Below, one piece after another: positions 34,236 through 46,261 of a stretch of DNA of 64,000 nt (position 1 is the first letter of the stretch; every line of letters begins with the position of its first letter). A program made the position numbers and the translations under genes. The notes under the pieces were generated by a model. It saw only the letters and a program-made list of their open reading frames with translations. It ran no database searches and was not told where the DNA came from. This DNA is from Oscheius dolichura (taxonomy: Eukaryota > Nematoda > Chromadorea > Rhabditida > Rhabditidae): contig OW051493.1 of the NCBI GenBank assembly GCA_932521035.1, positions 6,386,001-6,450,000 on the forward strand, in the 5' to 3' direction.

Positions 34236-37200
34236 ATGCTGACGTTGCTCGAGCCACCGCAATTAAAACGGTCTCAGGCAAAGCGTTCAGCCCAGCATCT
34301 TCTAAATTTGGGTATGTCCTTTCTTTCAAATAGTTATCAAATTTTATTTTAGCTCCGGAAGAAGATGAATTCTTTGATGCCGCCGATTTTGAACCACCAA
34401 ACGGGATGAGAAACACGAGCGGCGGCTGGCTGACCACGGTTTGTTAATATTCCCTAATGTGTTAATTTCATGGGAAAAAGAAACGCAGGGATCTTTTGCT
34501 GTTGATCTATTTGAGGTTCGGTTAGTCATATCCAACGCTCTTTATTTGTTCAATGGAGGCATTCGCTGTAATGATGTGAATAATAGAATTTTATACTAAA
34601 AATGATTTAGTGTGAATCATTGCTTGAAAGGGTTTGGATCAGGATTGCGCGATATGGAAATTTTCGACCCATCCGATATGCAGTTTGCCATATCGGCAGA
34701 GGTCATCGAAATTTCGATATCCATATCGGCAACGATACTCGATCCAGGGATGCGCGATATATCGGATCGAATATCGGCCATATCGATGCCGATATATATC
34801 GAAAATTCGATATGGGCTCGATATATGGATATCGGAGGTCGATATGAATATATCGGTATCGAAGCCGATATGCGGGCCTACTAATATGGGCATATCGGAT
34901 CGGTCAAAAATTTCCATATCGCGCAGCCCTGATTCGATCCGATGTATCGGTAGGCCGCCATATCGGTTTCGATACCGATACCGATATGGGATTTTCATAG
35001 CGACCTTCGATATCAAGGAGGCCAGCAAATTTTCGATATATATCGGCGTCGATATGGGCGATACCGATATATCTCGCAACCCTGATCTGGATCACCAATG
35101 TTATGAGAATCGATATTTTCATTATATTTTAAAAGAAACCTATGTATGCTTGTTTATTTTTTAGTACCTCGACAATTTCCTTGTGTGGCAATCGAGCTCA
35201 GATGAATACTTGGATAGGTGGAAAAAGGAATTTAAAGTGCGACCATCATGGGCAGATGCAGATTTATGCCTGCAACAAATAAAACGAGTACGTTCTATTA
35301 CCAGTTAGTAATGTAGTTGATGTTGACAAAGATAATTGTCTCGTAGAGGCGTTCCTCTAAATGATATTTAATTTCAATTATTGCAGGGAAAAGCTACAGG
35401 AAACCAATGGGCTCTTTATTCACGAAGCTTCATCCAGAAGATTTTGTTCTCCCTCGGAAATTGCGTCAGTGGAAATGCGTGGAAAGTCATTCTATCAGTC
35501 ATTGTCCTATTTTCCTTCTGTCTTTATGGTTTGCAATTCGTTCGAGTTGAGACAGATATTGTGAAACTGTGGGTCGCAAGTAAGAATTAATTTTAACATT
35601 GGTCTATGTCGCATAATTCTAGAAGGTGGCCGACTTGAGGCAGAGCTGAATTTCCTACCAGAAGTGCAGAAGTTGTATAATAATTCGGAAGGGCATGAAA
35701 TGATTAGAGAAAATGGTTTAGGTGGAGGTTATCAAGTCAGTCAAAATTTTCATCAGTCCTTCATCAATTTTCATTTTAGGTAATAATACAAACACCAGAA
35801 TTTGAAGGACAGAATGTTTTATCATTGGAAGGATTGCTCAAACACGTTGATATAATGAAGGAAATTGCCAGCTTCCCAGTTGAAATCCATGGAACAAACT
35901 GGACCTTCAACGATATTTGTTTCAAGCCATCACCAGCTTTGGGAGACGATCCTGTGGCAAAAGGATTTGAGCATATCATTGAAAGAATCGTACCGTGCAT
36001 TTGGATTACTCCTATTGACTGTTTCTGGGAGGGAGGTAAAGCTCTCGGACCTCATCCATCAGTAACTAAAAAGTATGTTTGCATTTGTCGACTAAGTGAT
36101 TATTTCAGAGATATTGGCTTCTTTGGTAGTATGATCAAATCGCTCCCCGAATCGAACCATGTCAAGTGGACAAATTTTGACCCAATCGGCGTCGTTAATG
36201 AAATCCACAAGTCATTCTCTCTGGGTACCCACCATTCATTCTTTGAAAGAGTAAGGTCTTTCAGCTCTTGCTTATTAGTACCATTTTAAGGCCGGAATTG
36301 GGCGAGGGTACCTTGATAGGCCGTGCATGGATCCATTAGATCCAGAGTGCCCGACTCTTGCACCTAACTATTACGACGTCTGCCCTCTCTTGGACAAATT
36401 TCTGGAATATACACTAAAAAATAGCATTGCAGTTGAATATGGAGGAGACGAAGAAGACGAATCGGACGGTTTCGATCTTTTTGATATGTTCAGTAAGTGT
36501 CGATGTCGTTTTAGTTGGTTTACTTCCAGGTCGTAAGAAGCGTGATATCGGAGCGTCCGATCCCGTTATTGCTACCACTACTGCAGATTCGGCAGTTGGT
36601 ACAGTCGGTGTTAAAAGCGATGCCGAAAAGAAATTAGAAAAGGAAGCACAGGAAAAAGGTACGGTTTATTGCATTAGTGATTTCATTCGCTTTAGCGGCT
36701 CAATGCAAGAAGCTTCGGAGTGGAATGATGAAGTGGATGTCGGTTCACAAAGAAAAATGGCCCGAATTCCTTCAAACCACGGAATATCCATCCTATCCAG
36801 ATTTTGGACACATCATGCGAAACGGCTGCCCAGGCTTTGCTTCTGAAGTACTTCACTGGCCTTCGGACATGATTTTGGGAGGAACAAAACGAGACAACTT
36901 GGACCGGCTTTCCCATGCTGATGCCTTGCAAAGCGTCTTCCTTGTAGCAAGTCCTAATGATGTGTATCTACGATATAAGGACAGGGTACGTTCTTTCACA
37001 CGATATCAATATGTGCCTGGTCAGATTGAATTGATATTTGACTTTGAAAAGCTAATATTTGATCTATTTAGTTTTTACAGATAAACATGACAGAAGCAAA
37101 GAAGGACAAGTACAAGAGTGCTCGAGATATGCCTTTCTGGAATGAAACCATTGCTCAAGAAGTCATTCAAACGTGGCAGCGGAACTTTACAAGACGAATG

Positions 37201-40200
37201 TACAACCATCATCACAATTTTGATGTTGAGGTTGAGATTGGTTCAACTGGTTCTCATCTGGTTTTAGGGAAATATTAGAAGAACAATACATCCGCTAGCT
37301 TCTACGTCGATAGCTGACATGCTTGAAGAATTCTGCCAGTTCAACTTCAAGATCATCTTTATTGGATATGGTCTGATGCTGGTCTATGCGATGTTCACTC
37401 AGTACAAGCATGAGCAGTTCATGCCATCAGCTGATTCTTGTATGGGACTAGCTCTTGTTGGCGTGCTAACGGTTACATTCGCATCTACAGCTGGTTTGGG
37501 ATTGGCTACATGGTTTGGTATTGAATTCAATGCAGCCACTACTCAAGTAAGCCTACTTTTTGTAACAGAAAATTGTTTATTGCAGATCGTGCCATTTTTG
37601 ACTCTTGGAATTGGTGTTGATAACATGTTCATGTTATTACATAACTACCACGAAGTACTTCTACTGAGCAACCGTCATGAAATCGGCATTTTGATGAGAG
37701 AAACGGGAATGAGCATCTTATGCACTTCCATCAACAACATTCTCTCTTTCTTAGCAGGTTTGATCCCTATTTTTAAAGCGCTAGCGTGTCTGTCTGTGCG
37801 TTGACCTGTCGAGATTTCGTGGCGCAGTACGAAGTGGGCGGCTGCTTTTTTGTTTTGAAATCATCGACACTGCCCAAGTATTCGTGAAGAATTTTTCGTT
37901 GCGGGACCCGTTCGCGGTGGGACCCCAGTCGATAGGTCGAGGGTTCGACTTCTTCTTCGGCCAAAATCTTTTATTTTTCCTACTGGGCGCGGGAAGGGGA
38001 AAGAGCGGAAGAGACTGGACAGAGGGAGAGAGAGAGGGAAGTGTGTTAGGAAGACCCAGGAGAACGAGCGGGCCGCGGAAAAATGGGGCAATGCGGGTGA
38101 ATAGTGTACCGAGACAGGGGAAGAGCGGGAGGGACTGGAGGGTAACCTCAAGCCCCCGAAATAGGCGCCCAGCCGAAGACCCCCCGCAGGTGGGTCGAAA
38201 CGGCTGGTATGTCTTGATTTCTTATGGAGCAACATCTTAAGGAACTCTTCTTCCTATTCCTGCTCTTCGATCATTCTGTGCCCAAAGCTCAATTCTGCTT
38301 ACGTTCAACTTCATCGCCATCCTTACCATGTATCCAGCTATGATCGCAATCGATCTGCGAAGAAGAAAATCTGGTCGTCGTGATATTTGCTGCTGCCTTT
38401 ATGGCGATACACGAGAAGAAGAATATTCCATGATCCAAAAGCCACAGGTATAGTTTGTTGAAATATATTGATGCATTTCAAAATTTAGCAAAAACGAACC
38501 ATTGGTGAAAATGATAATAAAACATCATTGCCTTTATTCCATGCCGTTATTGATGAGCGTAAGCCAAAAACCCCTTGGACGCTACATCAAGTGATTAAAA
38601 GGTTCTACATTCCATTACTTCATAAGCGTTGGTTCCGGGTATGTTGTCGATCATTTAAAGCTTACCTGCTTTTATTTTAGATATTTGTTACTGTTGGTTC
38701 GATGCTACTCCTTTTTGCTTCCGTAAAAGGAATGCAAAATGCTGCTATTGGTCTTGAGCTATCAGATATTCTTCCCGAACAGACTGCTCCAGCAAAATTC
38801 CTTCAAGCCCGAGACAAGTACTTCAGCTTCTATCCGATGTTCGCGGTGCTGAAAGGCCCGAACATTGATTATGCAAAACAACAGCATCAGATAGAAAATT
38901 ACCGACGAGCAATCTGTAAGCCTTTGAAATTGTTTTTCCTCTCATAATAATCTTTAGCATCTTCGAAATTTATTATAAAAACGGCCACTGATGAACCGTC
39001 AGAGAAATATTGGCTGCAAATGATGAGAGACTGGCTTCTGAGCATACAAAAGGTTTATGATGATGCTTTAAATGATGGAAAGTGAGTTTTCTTCAATGAT
39101 TCGTTTTGATAATGCACATGTTTCAGAATCAATGTGGATGGAAACATTACTGGTAATATATCCGACGATGCGAAGATTGGACTTCGTCTAATATGCAGCC
39201 ATGGAAATATCTACGACTGCTCCGGAAGGATAGGAAAAGTGAAACTCGTTGACAAGAGTGGCACCATTAATTACGACGGATTCTATAATTATCTGACAGC
39301 GTGGTTTAATCAAGAAAACATGATGTACTACGTTTCGCAAGCCAGTTTCTATCCAGCCCCGCCAGCATGGTCCTTATCCGACAAGGACGAAGTAGTACCG
39401 CCTGCTGAGCCACTTGCATACTCTCAAATTCCCTTCTATCTGACTGGACTCACTGATACTCCAATTGTTATTGAAATGATTAAGGTTCGTATACTTTTCA
39501 TGATTTTTAACATTTATTTACAGGACATTCGTTCCGTGTGTGACAAATACTCTGCTCAAGGCTTACCCAATTTCCCTCAGGGTATCGCTTTCACTTTTTG
39601 GGAGCAGTATTTAACACTGAATGAGAATCTAATGCAAGCAATTGGAATAATTGCTCTGGCTGTATTTGTCGTCATCTCCGTGCTCCTTTTCAATCCATGG
39701 GCCGCGTTCAGCGTGCTTGTAATCGTTCTTGCGATGACTATTGAGCTAGCTGGATTCCTTGGATGGGCTGGGATCAAGATGAACCCCGTTTCTGCAGTAA
39801 CGCTTATCACGGCTGTAGGAATTGGAGTGGAATTCACAGTTCACGTTGTCCTGGCCTATCTCACAGCGCTTGGATCCAGAAAAGAAAGGACCTCAGCTGC
39901 TGTTGATCGCGTATTCGTGCCTGTGATTCACGGAGCTTTCTCTACGCTTCTAGGAATTATTATGCTAGGATTCTCAGAATTCGAGTAAGCTTTTCATTAT
40001 GTTATGATTACTGTTTGTTTCAGATTTGTAAAAAAATACTTCTTCTATGTGATGTTCGCATTAATAGTTATTGGTGTTATTAACGGCTTAATATTATTAC
40101 CAGTCTTATTGTCACTCTTAGGACCACCACAAGAGGTATTTCGCGGTTTATTTTTTTTAAATGAATTATAGATTCATCCCAATCCCGAAGACTGTCAAGA

Positions 40201-40333
40201 TGGGATTGTGCGTCTTGCGTTGCCACCTCCAATAAGATCTAGAAAGAAAAAACGCAATCCTTTAGTGCAAGAAGAAGAAGAGGATCATTCGCCAGGACTC
40301 CTAATGCGGCCGGCAGCGGGTGATTATGCTTGA
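34236..40333 (+). CDS. ptc: Patched (sterol-sensing-domain, RND-type transmembrane protein)
   Basis: Twelve-pass Patched family protein. N-terminal cytosolic exons (MLTLLEPPQLKRSQAKRSAQ; DEFFDAADFEPPNGMRNTSG) join YLDNFLVWQSSSDEYLDRW and RPSWADADLCLQQIKRGKA, a Patched hallmark. First extracellular loop includes VIIQTPEFEGQNVLSLEGLL, CIWITPIDCFWEGGKALGP, HVKWTNFDPIG and GYLDRPCMDPLDPECPTLAP. The sterol-sensing domain carries GLGLATWFGIEFNAATTQ and VPFLTLGIGVDNMFMLLHNY. The C-terminal half has YFSFYPMFAVLKGP, FPFYLTGLTDTP-like sequence, FTFWEQYLTL, FNPWAAFSVLVIVLAMTIEL and VGIGVEFTVHVVLAYLTALG. It ends after LLPVLLSLLGPP in a basic/acidic tail, TGA at 40331-40333. In the family this transports or senses sterols; nematode ptc genes act in cytokinesis and cuticle. 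About 18 exons; two introns are unusually long (34437-35163 and about 37757-38239). Confidence 0.95.
34636..35092. repeat. CGATAT-rich palindromic element in patched intron
   Basis: Four copies of a core close to AGGGNTGCGCGATATNG: at about 34641 and 34747 (+) and, inverted, near 34915-34935 and 35065-35085. The outer copy pair also share GATATGGAAATTTTCGACC and flanking CCGATATG. Between them DNA is saturated with CGATAT/ATATCG. The order (A, B, A', B', where prime means inverted) suggests one hairpin-type element inserted into or overlapping another. No coding capacity. Resembles a MITE or foldback element. Confidence 0.7.
37757..38239 (+). other. Enlarged patched intron with repeated G/A-rich blocks
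   Basis: Exon LAG|gtttga to ttaag|GAACTCTTCTTCC restores LSFLAGTLLPIPALRSFCAQ, a typical Patched sequence, so about 480 nt are intronic. Inside, a GGGGAA(A)GAGCGG(A/G)AG(A/G)GACTGGA block occurs twice (about 37993 and 38116). No ORF of interest. Confidence 0.6.
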
Positions 40334-41744
40334 TTTAATCCATAATATTCACACCACGTACTTACTTTTCTTTCTTTGTAGTAATACTATCCTAGTGATT
40401 TACAAGCGTCTAGGTATTTTAATTTCTGCTCAATTTTTAAACTTATAGCTCTCAGCCTAACGTGAGCCTTACTCAGTATTTTGCTTAAATTTTTGTACAT
40501 TTCCGCGATGAATAGGCTAACAGTCCCAATGTAGATATCTTTGACCCCCATTTGATCTGTTATTTTTCATGTTTTTTCTCGGTTATCTTACCTACCGGTT
40601 ATTTTTGTATTATGAGCACAAATTTTTATAATAATAATTTTATCTTTTCACCGTTGTTTTGAATTGTGCTTGAAGAGGTTGGATAGAGAGGGGAGACTGA
40701 TTTCATGAACTACCAGCGGGTCTTCGGCGTCTGGTTGTGGTCTGCTCCAAATTATCCGACACACCATAGTGCTTTAATAAGGGGAGATGGCTTGTCTGGC
40801 ACATCTCAACGGGGCAATATGGAAGAAATGTTTTGGGGGAACCCGGGTGCGGGTGGTTAACCTGGTTCAATGGTCGTTGTTCTGCCAGGCCAAATATGCT
40901 CTCACATTCGAATAAACCTGTGTCCCCCAGGGAAAATTAATGCGGTGAGCTGTTTTTGGTTACGTTTTCGGCTTTGGCTATTTGCGGCTAACTCTATTGC
41001 CCTTCACGGAAGTAGTTTGTTTTGGCTATGGCTCAGCCTCAGCCAAAAATTACGAGTAGACAAATTAGGATGGCCAATACATTTAAATAGTTAATAATTG
41101 GCAATTGGACAAAAAACGGTGTCACTTTACATGGGGTGGTAGTCGATGACGAAGTGCGCGATAAAGGTTACAATGACTCGATGGCCGGAGATTACTTTTC
41201 GAGGCAAAATACAATCTCCTCTTGGTGACTATGGGAGCACAACGAGCGGCCTTTATTCCTCTCTTTAATCTCCGTGGAGGATGATAGCCGACAACAAGGC
41301 TGTTTCAGAGCAGTGACACCTTGACATCCAACAGATAGACCGCGTCGGCCCCGGCTAAAAATAGAGCCGTAGTTACTGGTGATTCGCCTCCTCCCAATTT
41401 CGTCGATATCCCGGCCAGAAATGGGGACGACCTCTTGCTGCCGCGAGGCGGAACACGTTGTTTGAACTTCTCCCAGGAGTTGCGACTTGATTGGGAGGCA
41501 GAATATTCCATCGCCCTCTCCCTCGCACTGCTGAACCTATCAAAGTGGCGGGGCTTCTAAAACAGGCCGTCTGCCCGGATGAGTGTCATTGAAACTGGCC
41601 ACGAGAATTCCCATTGACCACGTGCCCTCTACGAACATAAGAATGACGGCCATTTGGCCGAATTACGCCGGTTTTTGACGATCGTCCTCCGCCCGGGTTC
41701 CATAAAAGGTTCCACCGTAGCGTCTACCGAATTTGATTGCTGAC
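40334..41744. other. Long intergenic region, nothing recognised
   Basis: First 350 bases are the AT-rich patched 3' end; the rest is of mixed composition. Short ORFs on both strands (for example 41305-41511 minus) have no recognisable domain. Holds the HAL promoter. Confidence 0.5.
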
Positions 41745-44197
41745 ATGAGACTTCAGGTACAGGTCGCCATCGAATGCATCGTTGTCCCCTGCCAGGGAGA
41801 GGAGACCGTCCACGAGGTGAGTCCACCCCCCTCCTCCACTGCTCCAGAACCCGTAGACGACACATTTCAGGTAACCCTTCGTGCTTTGAATAAAGTCAGA
41901 CGCCTTCGCCCCTCACTCGTTCCGAATTCTTCCGTTTACCATGAGGTGAGAGGCGGTGTTCCGGTCTAATCTCTTTCTAGGTACGACGAACTATCGGCAA
42001 CTCCCTTCTGGATCCGGAGGACAAAGTGGGCGAAGTGTTGAAAGACGGGGACTTTATGTTGATTGTGATCGATGCGGAGGAGACGGAAGAGGCCAAGGAG
42101 GAGAAGCGGCAAGAGGGGCTGGAGGAGGCCAAGAAGGAGATTCAGAAGAGGAGGAGGCACGTGGCTTTCGCGGAGGAAGTCTCCGTCCGAGTGGTGGACA
42201 AGCCGTCGAGGCAACTAATTCTGGATGGGAACAGCCTGACCCCACTCGACCTGGTCTACTGTGAAAGCGGGGACTGTATCCTCCACGTAAGCAAAGGGTT
42301 AAATAAGGGGAATCTGCCCATTTTAAGCTGTCTTCCGAGGCGGAGGAAAGGATTCGAAGAGCTCGTCAGTTGCTAGAGAAAATCACCTCAGAACACAAAA
42401 GTAAGGTGATTCAAATGGCCCAGACAGCATTCTTTTTCAGCCGTCTACGGTATCACTACCGGTTTCGGAACGTTTGCCAATGTTCGAATCGAACCAGAAA
42501 AACTCAAGTACGCACTTGAACGGGCCTCGAGGGGAAACATTTCAGAAAACTGCAACTGAACTTGATCCGGTCGCATGCCACCGGCTACGGCAAGCCGCTG
42601 ACCCCCAGCCAGACGAGGATGCTCTTGGCCTTGAGAATCAACGTCCTGGCCAAAGGATACAGCGGAATAAGCGTGGACAACATTAAGAAGATGATAGCCG
42701 CCTTCAACGGTAAGGCCTTTCCCATCCTCTCCCAGGACACAACTATTGCAGCCTACTGCGTGTCCTTTGTGCCCCAGCAGGGTACGGTAGGCTGTTCCGG
42801 CGATCTTTGCCCGTTGGCCCACTTGGCTCTGGGTCTCCTAGGCGAGGGCAAGATGTGGAGTCCTTCCACAGGATGGGATGCGGCCGACGTGGTCTTGAAG
42901 AAGAACGGACTGGAGCCACTGCTGTTGGGACCAAAGGAAGGACTAGCCCTGATAAACGGGACACAGATGGTCACGGCTCTTGGAGCGTTGGGTAGGGAGA
43001 CCTCGTTGGCTGCACTGTCCCCTTGTTACAGCACTGGAGCGAGCCTACAACATTGCCCGGCAGGCGGACATCATCGCGGCCCTCTCCCTGGATGTTCTCA
43101 AAGGGACAACCAGTGCCTATGACCACGACATCCACTCCATCCGGCCGCACAAAGGACAGCAGCTGTCGGCCCTCCGGCTGCGTTCCCTACTGCACTCGGA
43201 GGCCAATCCCTCCCAGATAGCCGAGTCTCATAGAAACTGTGGCAAGGTGCAAGATGCCTACACTCTCCGATGTGTGCCTCAGGTGCACGGAGTCGTCCAC
43301 GACACTATCGAATTTGTGCGGGAGATCATCCGGACGGAGATGAACTCGGCCACTGATAATCCACTGGTCTTCGCCGAGAGGGAGGAGATCATTTCAGGCG
43401 GCAATTTCCACGGCGAGTATCCGGCCAAGGTATTTTATTTTAGGAGAAGGGGGAGGATGCCTTTTAGGCACTGGACTACCTGGCAATTGCTGTGCACGAG
43501 CTGGCCCAGATGAGTGAGAGACGGCTGGAGCGACTGGTGAACAACCAGCTCAGCGGCCTGCCCACTTTCCTGACTCCCGACGGGGGACTCAACTCCGGTT
43601 TCATGACGGTCCAGCTCTGTGCTGCCAGCCTCGTCTCCGAGAATAAAGTTCTCTGCCACCCATCGTCCTGCGACAGCATTTCGACCAGCTGCAACCAGGA
43701 GGACCACGTCAGTATGGGAGGCTTCTCCGCCAGAAAGGCCCTCACTGTCGTCGAGCACGTCGAGGCCGGTGCGAGCCACCCCTCCTTTATTCAATACAAA
43801 TCATTTAGTTCTTGCTATGGAGCTGCTGGCCGCCTGCCAGGGGATGGAGTTCCTGAAGCCACTGGTCTCGACGGCCCCGCTGAACAAGGTCTACCAGCTG
43901 GTGAGGAACGTGGCCGCCCCGCTGATGGAAGACCGCTACATGCAGCCGGAGATCGAGGCTGTCATAACCATTTTGAGGGAGAACAAGGTGAGCCATCGGC
44001 CGAAATGAGGCGGCAGTCTTTAGGTCTGGGAAGCCGTGGCCCCTCACCTGGAAACATTGAAGGACATGGAGGCACTCGACCCCGACGCGTTGAGAATCTC
44101 CGTGAAGACGCCGACGGGCATCGTCATGGAAGACCGGCTGGACACTCCCGACAGTCCGGACGACATCACCCACGAACACTATGATAGCGAGGAATAA
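41745..44197 (+). CDS. haly-1: Histidine ammonia-lyase (histidase)
   Basis: Converts histidine to urocanate and ammonia, first step of histidine breakdown. Begins [20 protein letters not shown]. An acidic, coiled N-terminal insert ([20 protein letters not shown]) precedes ELDGD-like [50 protein letters not shown] and [18 protein letters not shown]. The MIO cofactor loop reads [18 protein letters not shown], then [65 protein letters not shown] and [17 protein letters not shown]. Ends THEHYDSEE with TAA 44195-44197. Expected length and all conserved blocks are present. The MIO triad is Cys-Ser-Gly rather than the common Ala-Ser-Gly. Short introns with ttttag acceptors. Confidence 0.95.
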
Positions 44198-44434
44198 TCT
44201 CTCTTTTAGCCAGCCGCGTAAGAATAAAATCTGCTTTCTATGGGAGAATGCCACTGTTAGAATAAGAACCTGAGGCACAATGGGCAGGGGATCGTCAAAA
44301 CCCGGAGTTGATAAAAATTGCCCACACAAACGTGTTCGAAACGCTCGGCCCGGCCCTTGGTAAACTTAGTCGAGGCGATCCCCTCCAGGGGAGATAGGAG
44401 CAGACGAGACAGCACTCGCTGACGAAATAGAAAA

Positions 44435-44576
44435 GAGGCACTCTGGAAGTTGAGAAGCGAGGTCGCCAAAGCCACGATGATAAGAGAAAAAGAATTGGAG
44501 GATGAGTCAGAGACGATGAAAAGAACGGCACAGCAAAAGGAGTAGGACGTGGCCAAGCTGGAGGACGAGCTCAACT
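44435..44576 (+). pseudogene. Inverted, truncated copy of the neighbouring coiled-coil gene
   Basis: Reads EALWKLRSEVAKATMIREKE then LEDESETMKRTAQQKE, an in-frame TAG, then DVAKLEDELN. It matches an exon of the minus-strand gene at 44684-45702 (about 45100-45245), in inverted orientation. Differences are mostly at third codon positions, suggesting it was under protein selection before the stop arose. Confidence 0.75.
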
Positions 44577-44683
44577 TGTCTTTTTTTTCGTCAACTAATC
44601 TGCAGTACAACACGAAAAAAAAATGTTAATAAAATAAGTAACAATGAAGACAAAGAGTATATTAGAGAATAGATATTAGATTG

Positions 44684-45702
44684 TTAGACGAGAAGAGGAG
44701 GAGGTGGAGGCGGCGGCGGGGGCGGAGGAGGAGAAGGAAGAGCCTGCTTCTAAAAAGATTTGAAGATTATGGTATGAAAGAGAAAATTAACTCACATTGG
44801 TGGAGGTAACCGTCTTCAACGCGTCTAACGTAGCCTTCAGCATCTGATCCTTTCCACGGACGGCCTCTTTCAAGGAGCGGACCTCGTCCTCCAGTGATCG
44901 GTTCCTAGCCTCCAGTAAGCGGGTTTTCCCCTTCAATGGGCAGACCATATCCTCCAGAGCCTGCTTGGCCTCTTCCAGAGAACGGATCCTCTCCCCCATC
45001 GAGCGGACTGTGTCCTCCAGAGACCGCCTCTTATCCTCCTGGGTGAGCTTGGCTCGTGGCTGGTTGGCTGCGAATGCCTGCGCCATCAGCTGGCAATTCT
45101 CCATGTTGAGCTCGTCCTCCAGCTTGGCCACGTCCGATTTCTTTTGCTGTGTCGTTCTTTTCATCATCTCCGACTCGTCTTCCAATTCTTTTTCCCTTAT
45201 TATCGTGGCTTTGGCCACCTCACTTCTCAACTTCCAGAGTGCCTCGTCGTCTACAATACAAATACAAATGGGTAAAGAAGGGGAAATTCTTTCCACCGAC
45301 TGCTATTTTTGCGATAATCTTCGGCGGGCTGGCTGGTCTTTTCCTAGTGGGACTTCCGTTCCAAGCCGGCGGGGACACCTCCCAGTTCTTCTCACAGTCG
45401 GCCACCACCTCGAGGAACATCTTCTGCAGCTCCGGATTACCGTTTACGGCACTCGGCGGCTTGTTCGCCTAAATCAACCAAGAATAACGGAATCAAATAA
45501 AACAAACCCTAATTGACTTTCTATTGAAATTCGATATTATGGTAGATACGTAGCTCCGATCCTCTCCTCGAAGACGGAGTTCGTCATAGAACCGAACATT
45601 GAACAAGGCCAGCTGCCCGGGAGTGGCAGGGTAGCCATGCTCGTGGAGGCGACGCAGGTACTGCTCCCGGTAGAAGTCCACAGCCGAAAAGGCAACCAGC
45701 AT
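44684..45702 (-). CDS. Coiled-coil protein with polyproline C-terminus (unrecognised)
   Basis: Starts MLVAFSAVDFYREQYLRRLH then GYPATPGQLALFNVRFYDEL; exon 2 KPPSAVNGNPELQKMFLEVV and VSPPAWNGSPTRKRPASPP; exon 3 a long coiled coil from DDEALWKLRSEVAK with an internal repeat (RSLEDTVRSMGERIRSLEEA; RSLEDEVRSLKEAV). After an intron at about 44752-44795 the last exon encodes KQALPSPPPPPPPPPPPP then LLV and TAA at 44684-44686. Proline-rich tails of this sort bind SH3, WW or profilin partners; no function can be assigned. A partial inverted copy lies at 44435-44576. Confidence 0.6.
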
Positions 45703-46019
45703 CCTCCAAGAAAGAGCAGACGAATGATCACAAATGGCAAATGGTGTGCCAGTTCTTGTCGAGTCGACGAGTCGTCAATTCAATCAACTTCCCAACAAAG
45801 CCATATTCCAAACTTTTTTTAAAACTTGGTGAAATATGTCAAAACAAGACTGCCGACCGCCTGGCCGTCGAGGCACGGTGCCCGGTACCCCCTCCTCCCT
45901 TGGCCAACAATTAATGTTGCTAGGACTAGCGTCGTCTGGCCAGGGGGCAGGACAGGAGGATTGATGAGGTTGAAAAGCGGATTCCTGGAGTGAAAATGAA
46001 GTAGGCACCAAGCTTCTCT

Positions 46020-46100
46020 TACACGGGGAGTGTCATGGAAGGTCGGCTGGACACTTCGGACAGTATGGATGACATCACCCGCGAACACGGATAACGGAGA
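46020..46100 (+). pseudogene. HAL C-terminal fragment (duplicate)
   Basis: About 75 bp matching the last coding bases of HAL (44110-44185): GTCATGGAAGGTCGGCTGG and GACATCACCCGCGAACAC are recognisable, giving VMEGRLDTSDSMDDITREHG then a stop. Nothing upstream resembles the rest of HAL. A short polyadenylation-like AATAAA follows at about 46121. Confidence 0.65.
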
Positions 46101-46261
46101 ATAGTCTCAGCCATCCCAATAAATTCTGCTGCTCCCGATAGAGTGTCCCCACTAGAGAGAGGATCAGAGGAGACAGTGGCCGAGGGGTTCGTCCAACTTC
46201 TCTCGCACTTTCCCATTGTTTGGAGAAGAACAAAAACACAATTTATGAACAGTTAGAGACA

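Noticed and set aside
34236..40333. NPC1 or DISP1 instead of Patched
   Set aside because: ITPIDCFWEG, WTNFDPIG, GYLDRPC and the RPSWADADLCLQQI block are Patched-specific; no NPC1 N-terminal domain precedes.
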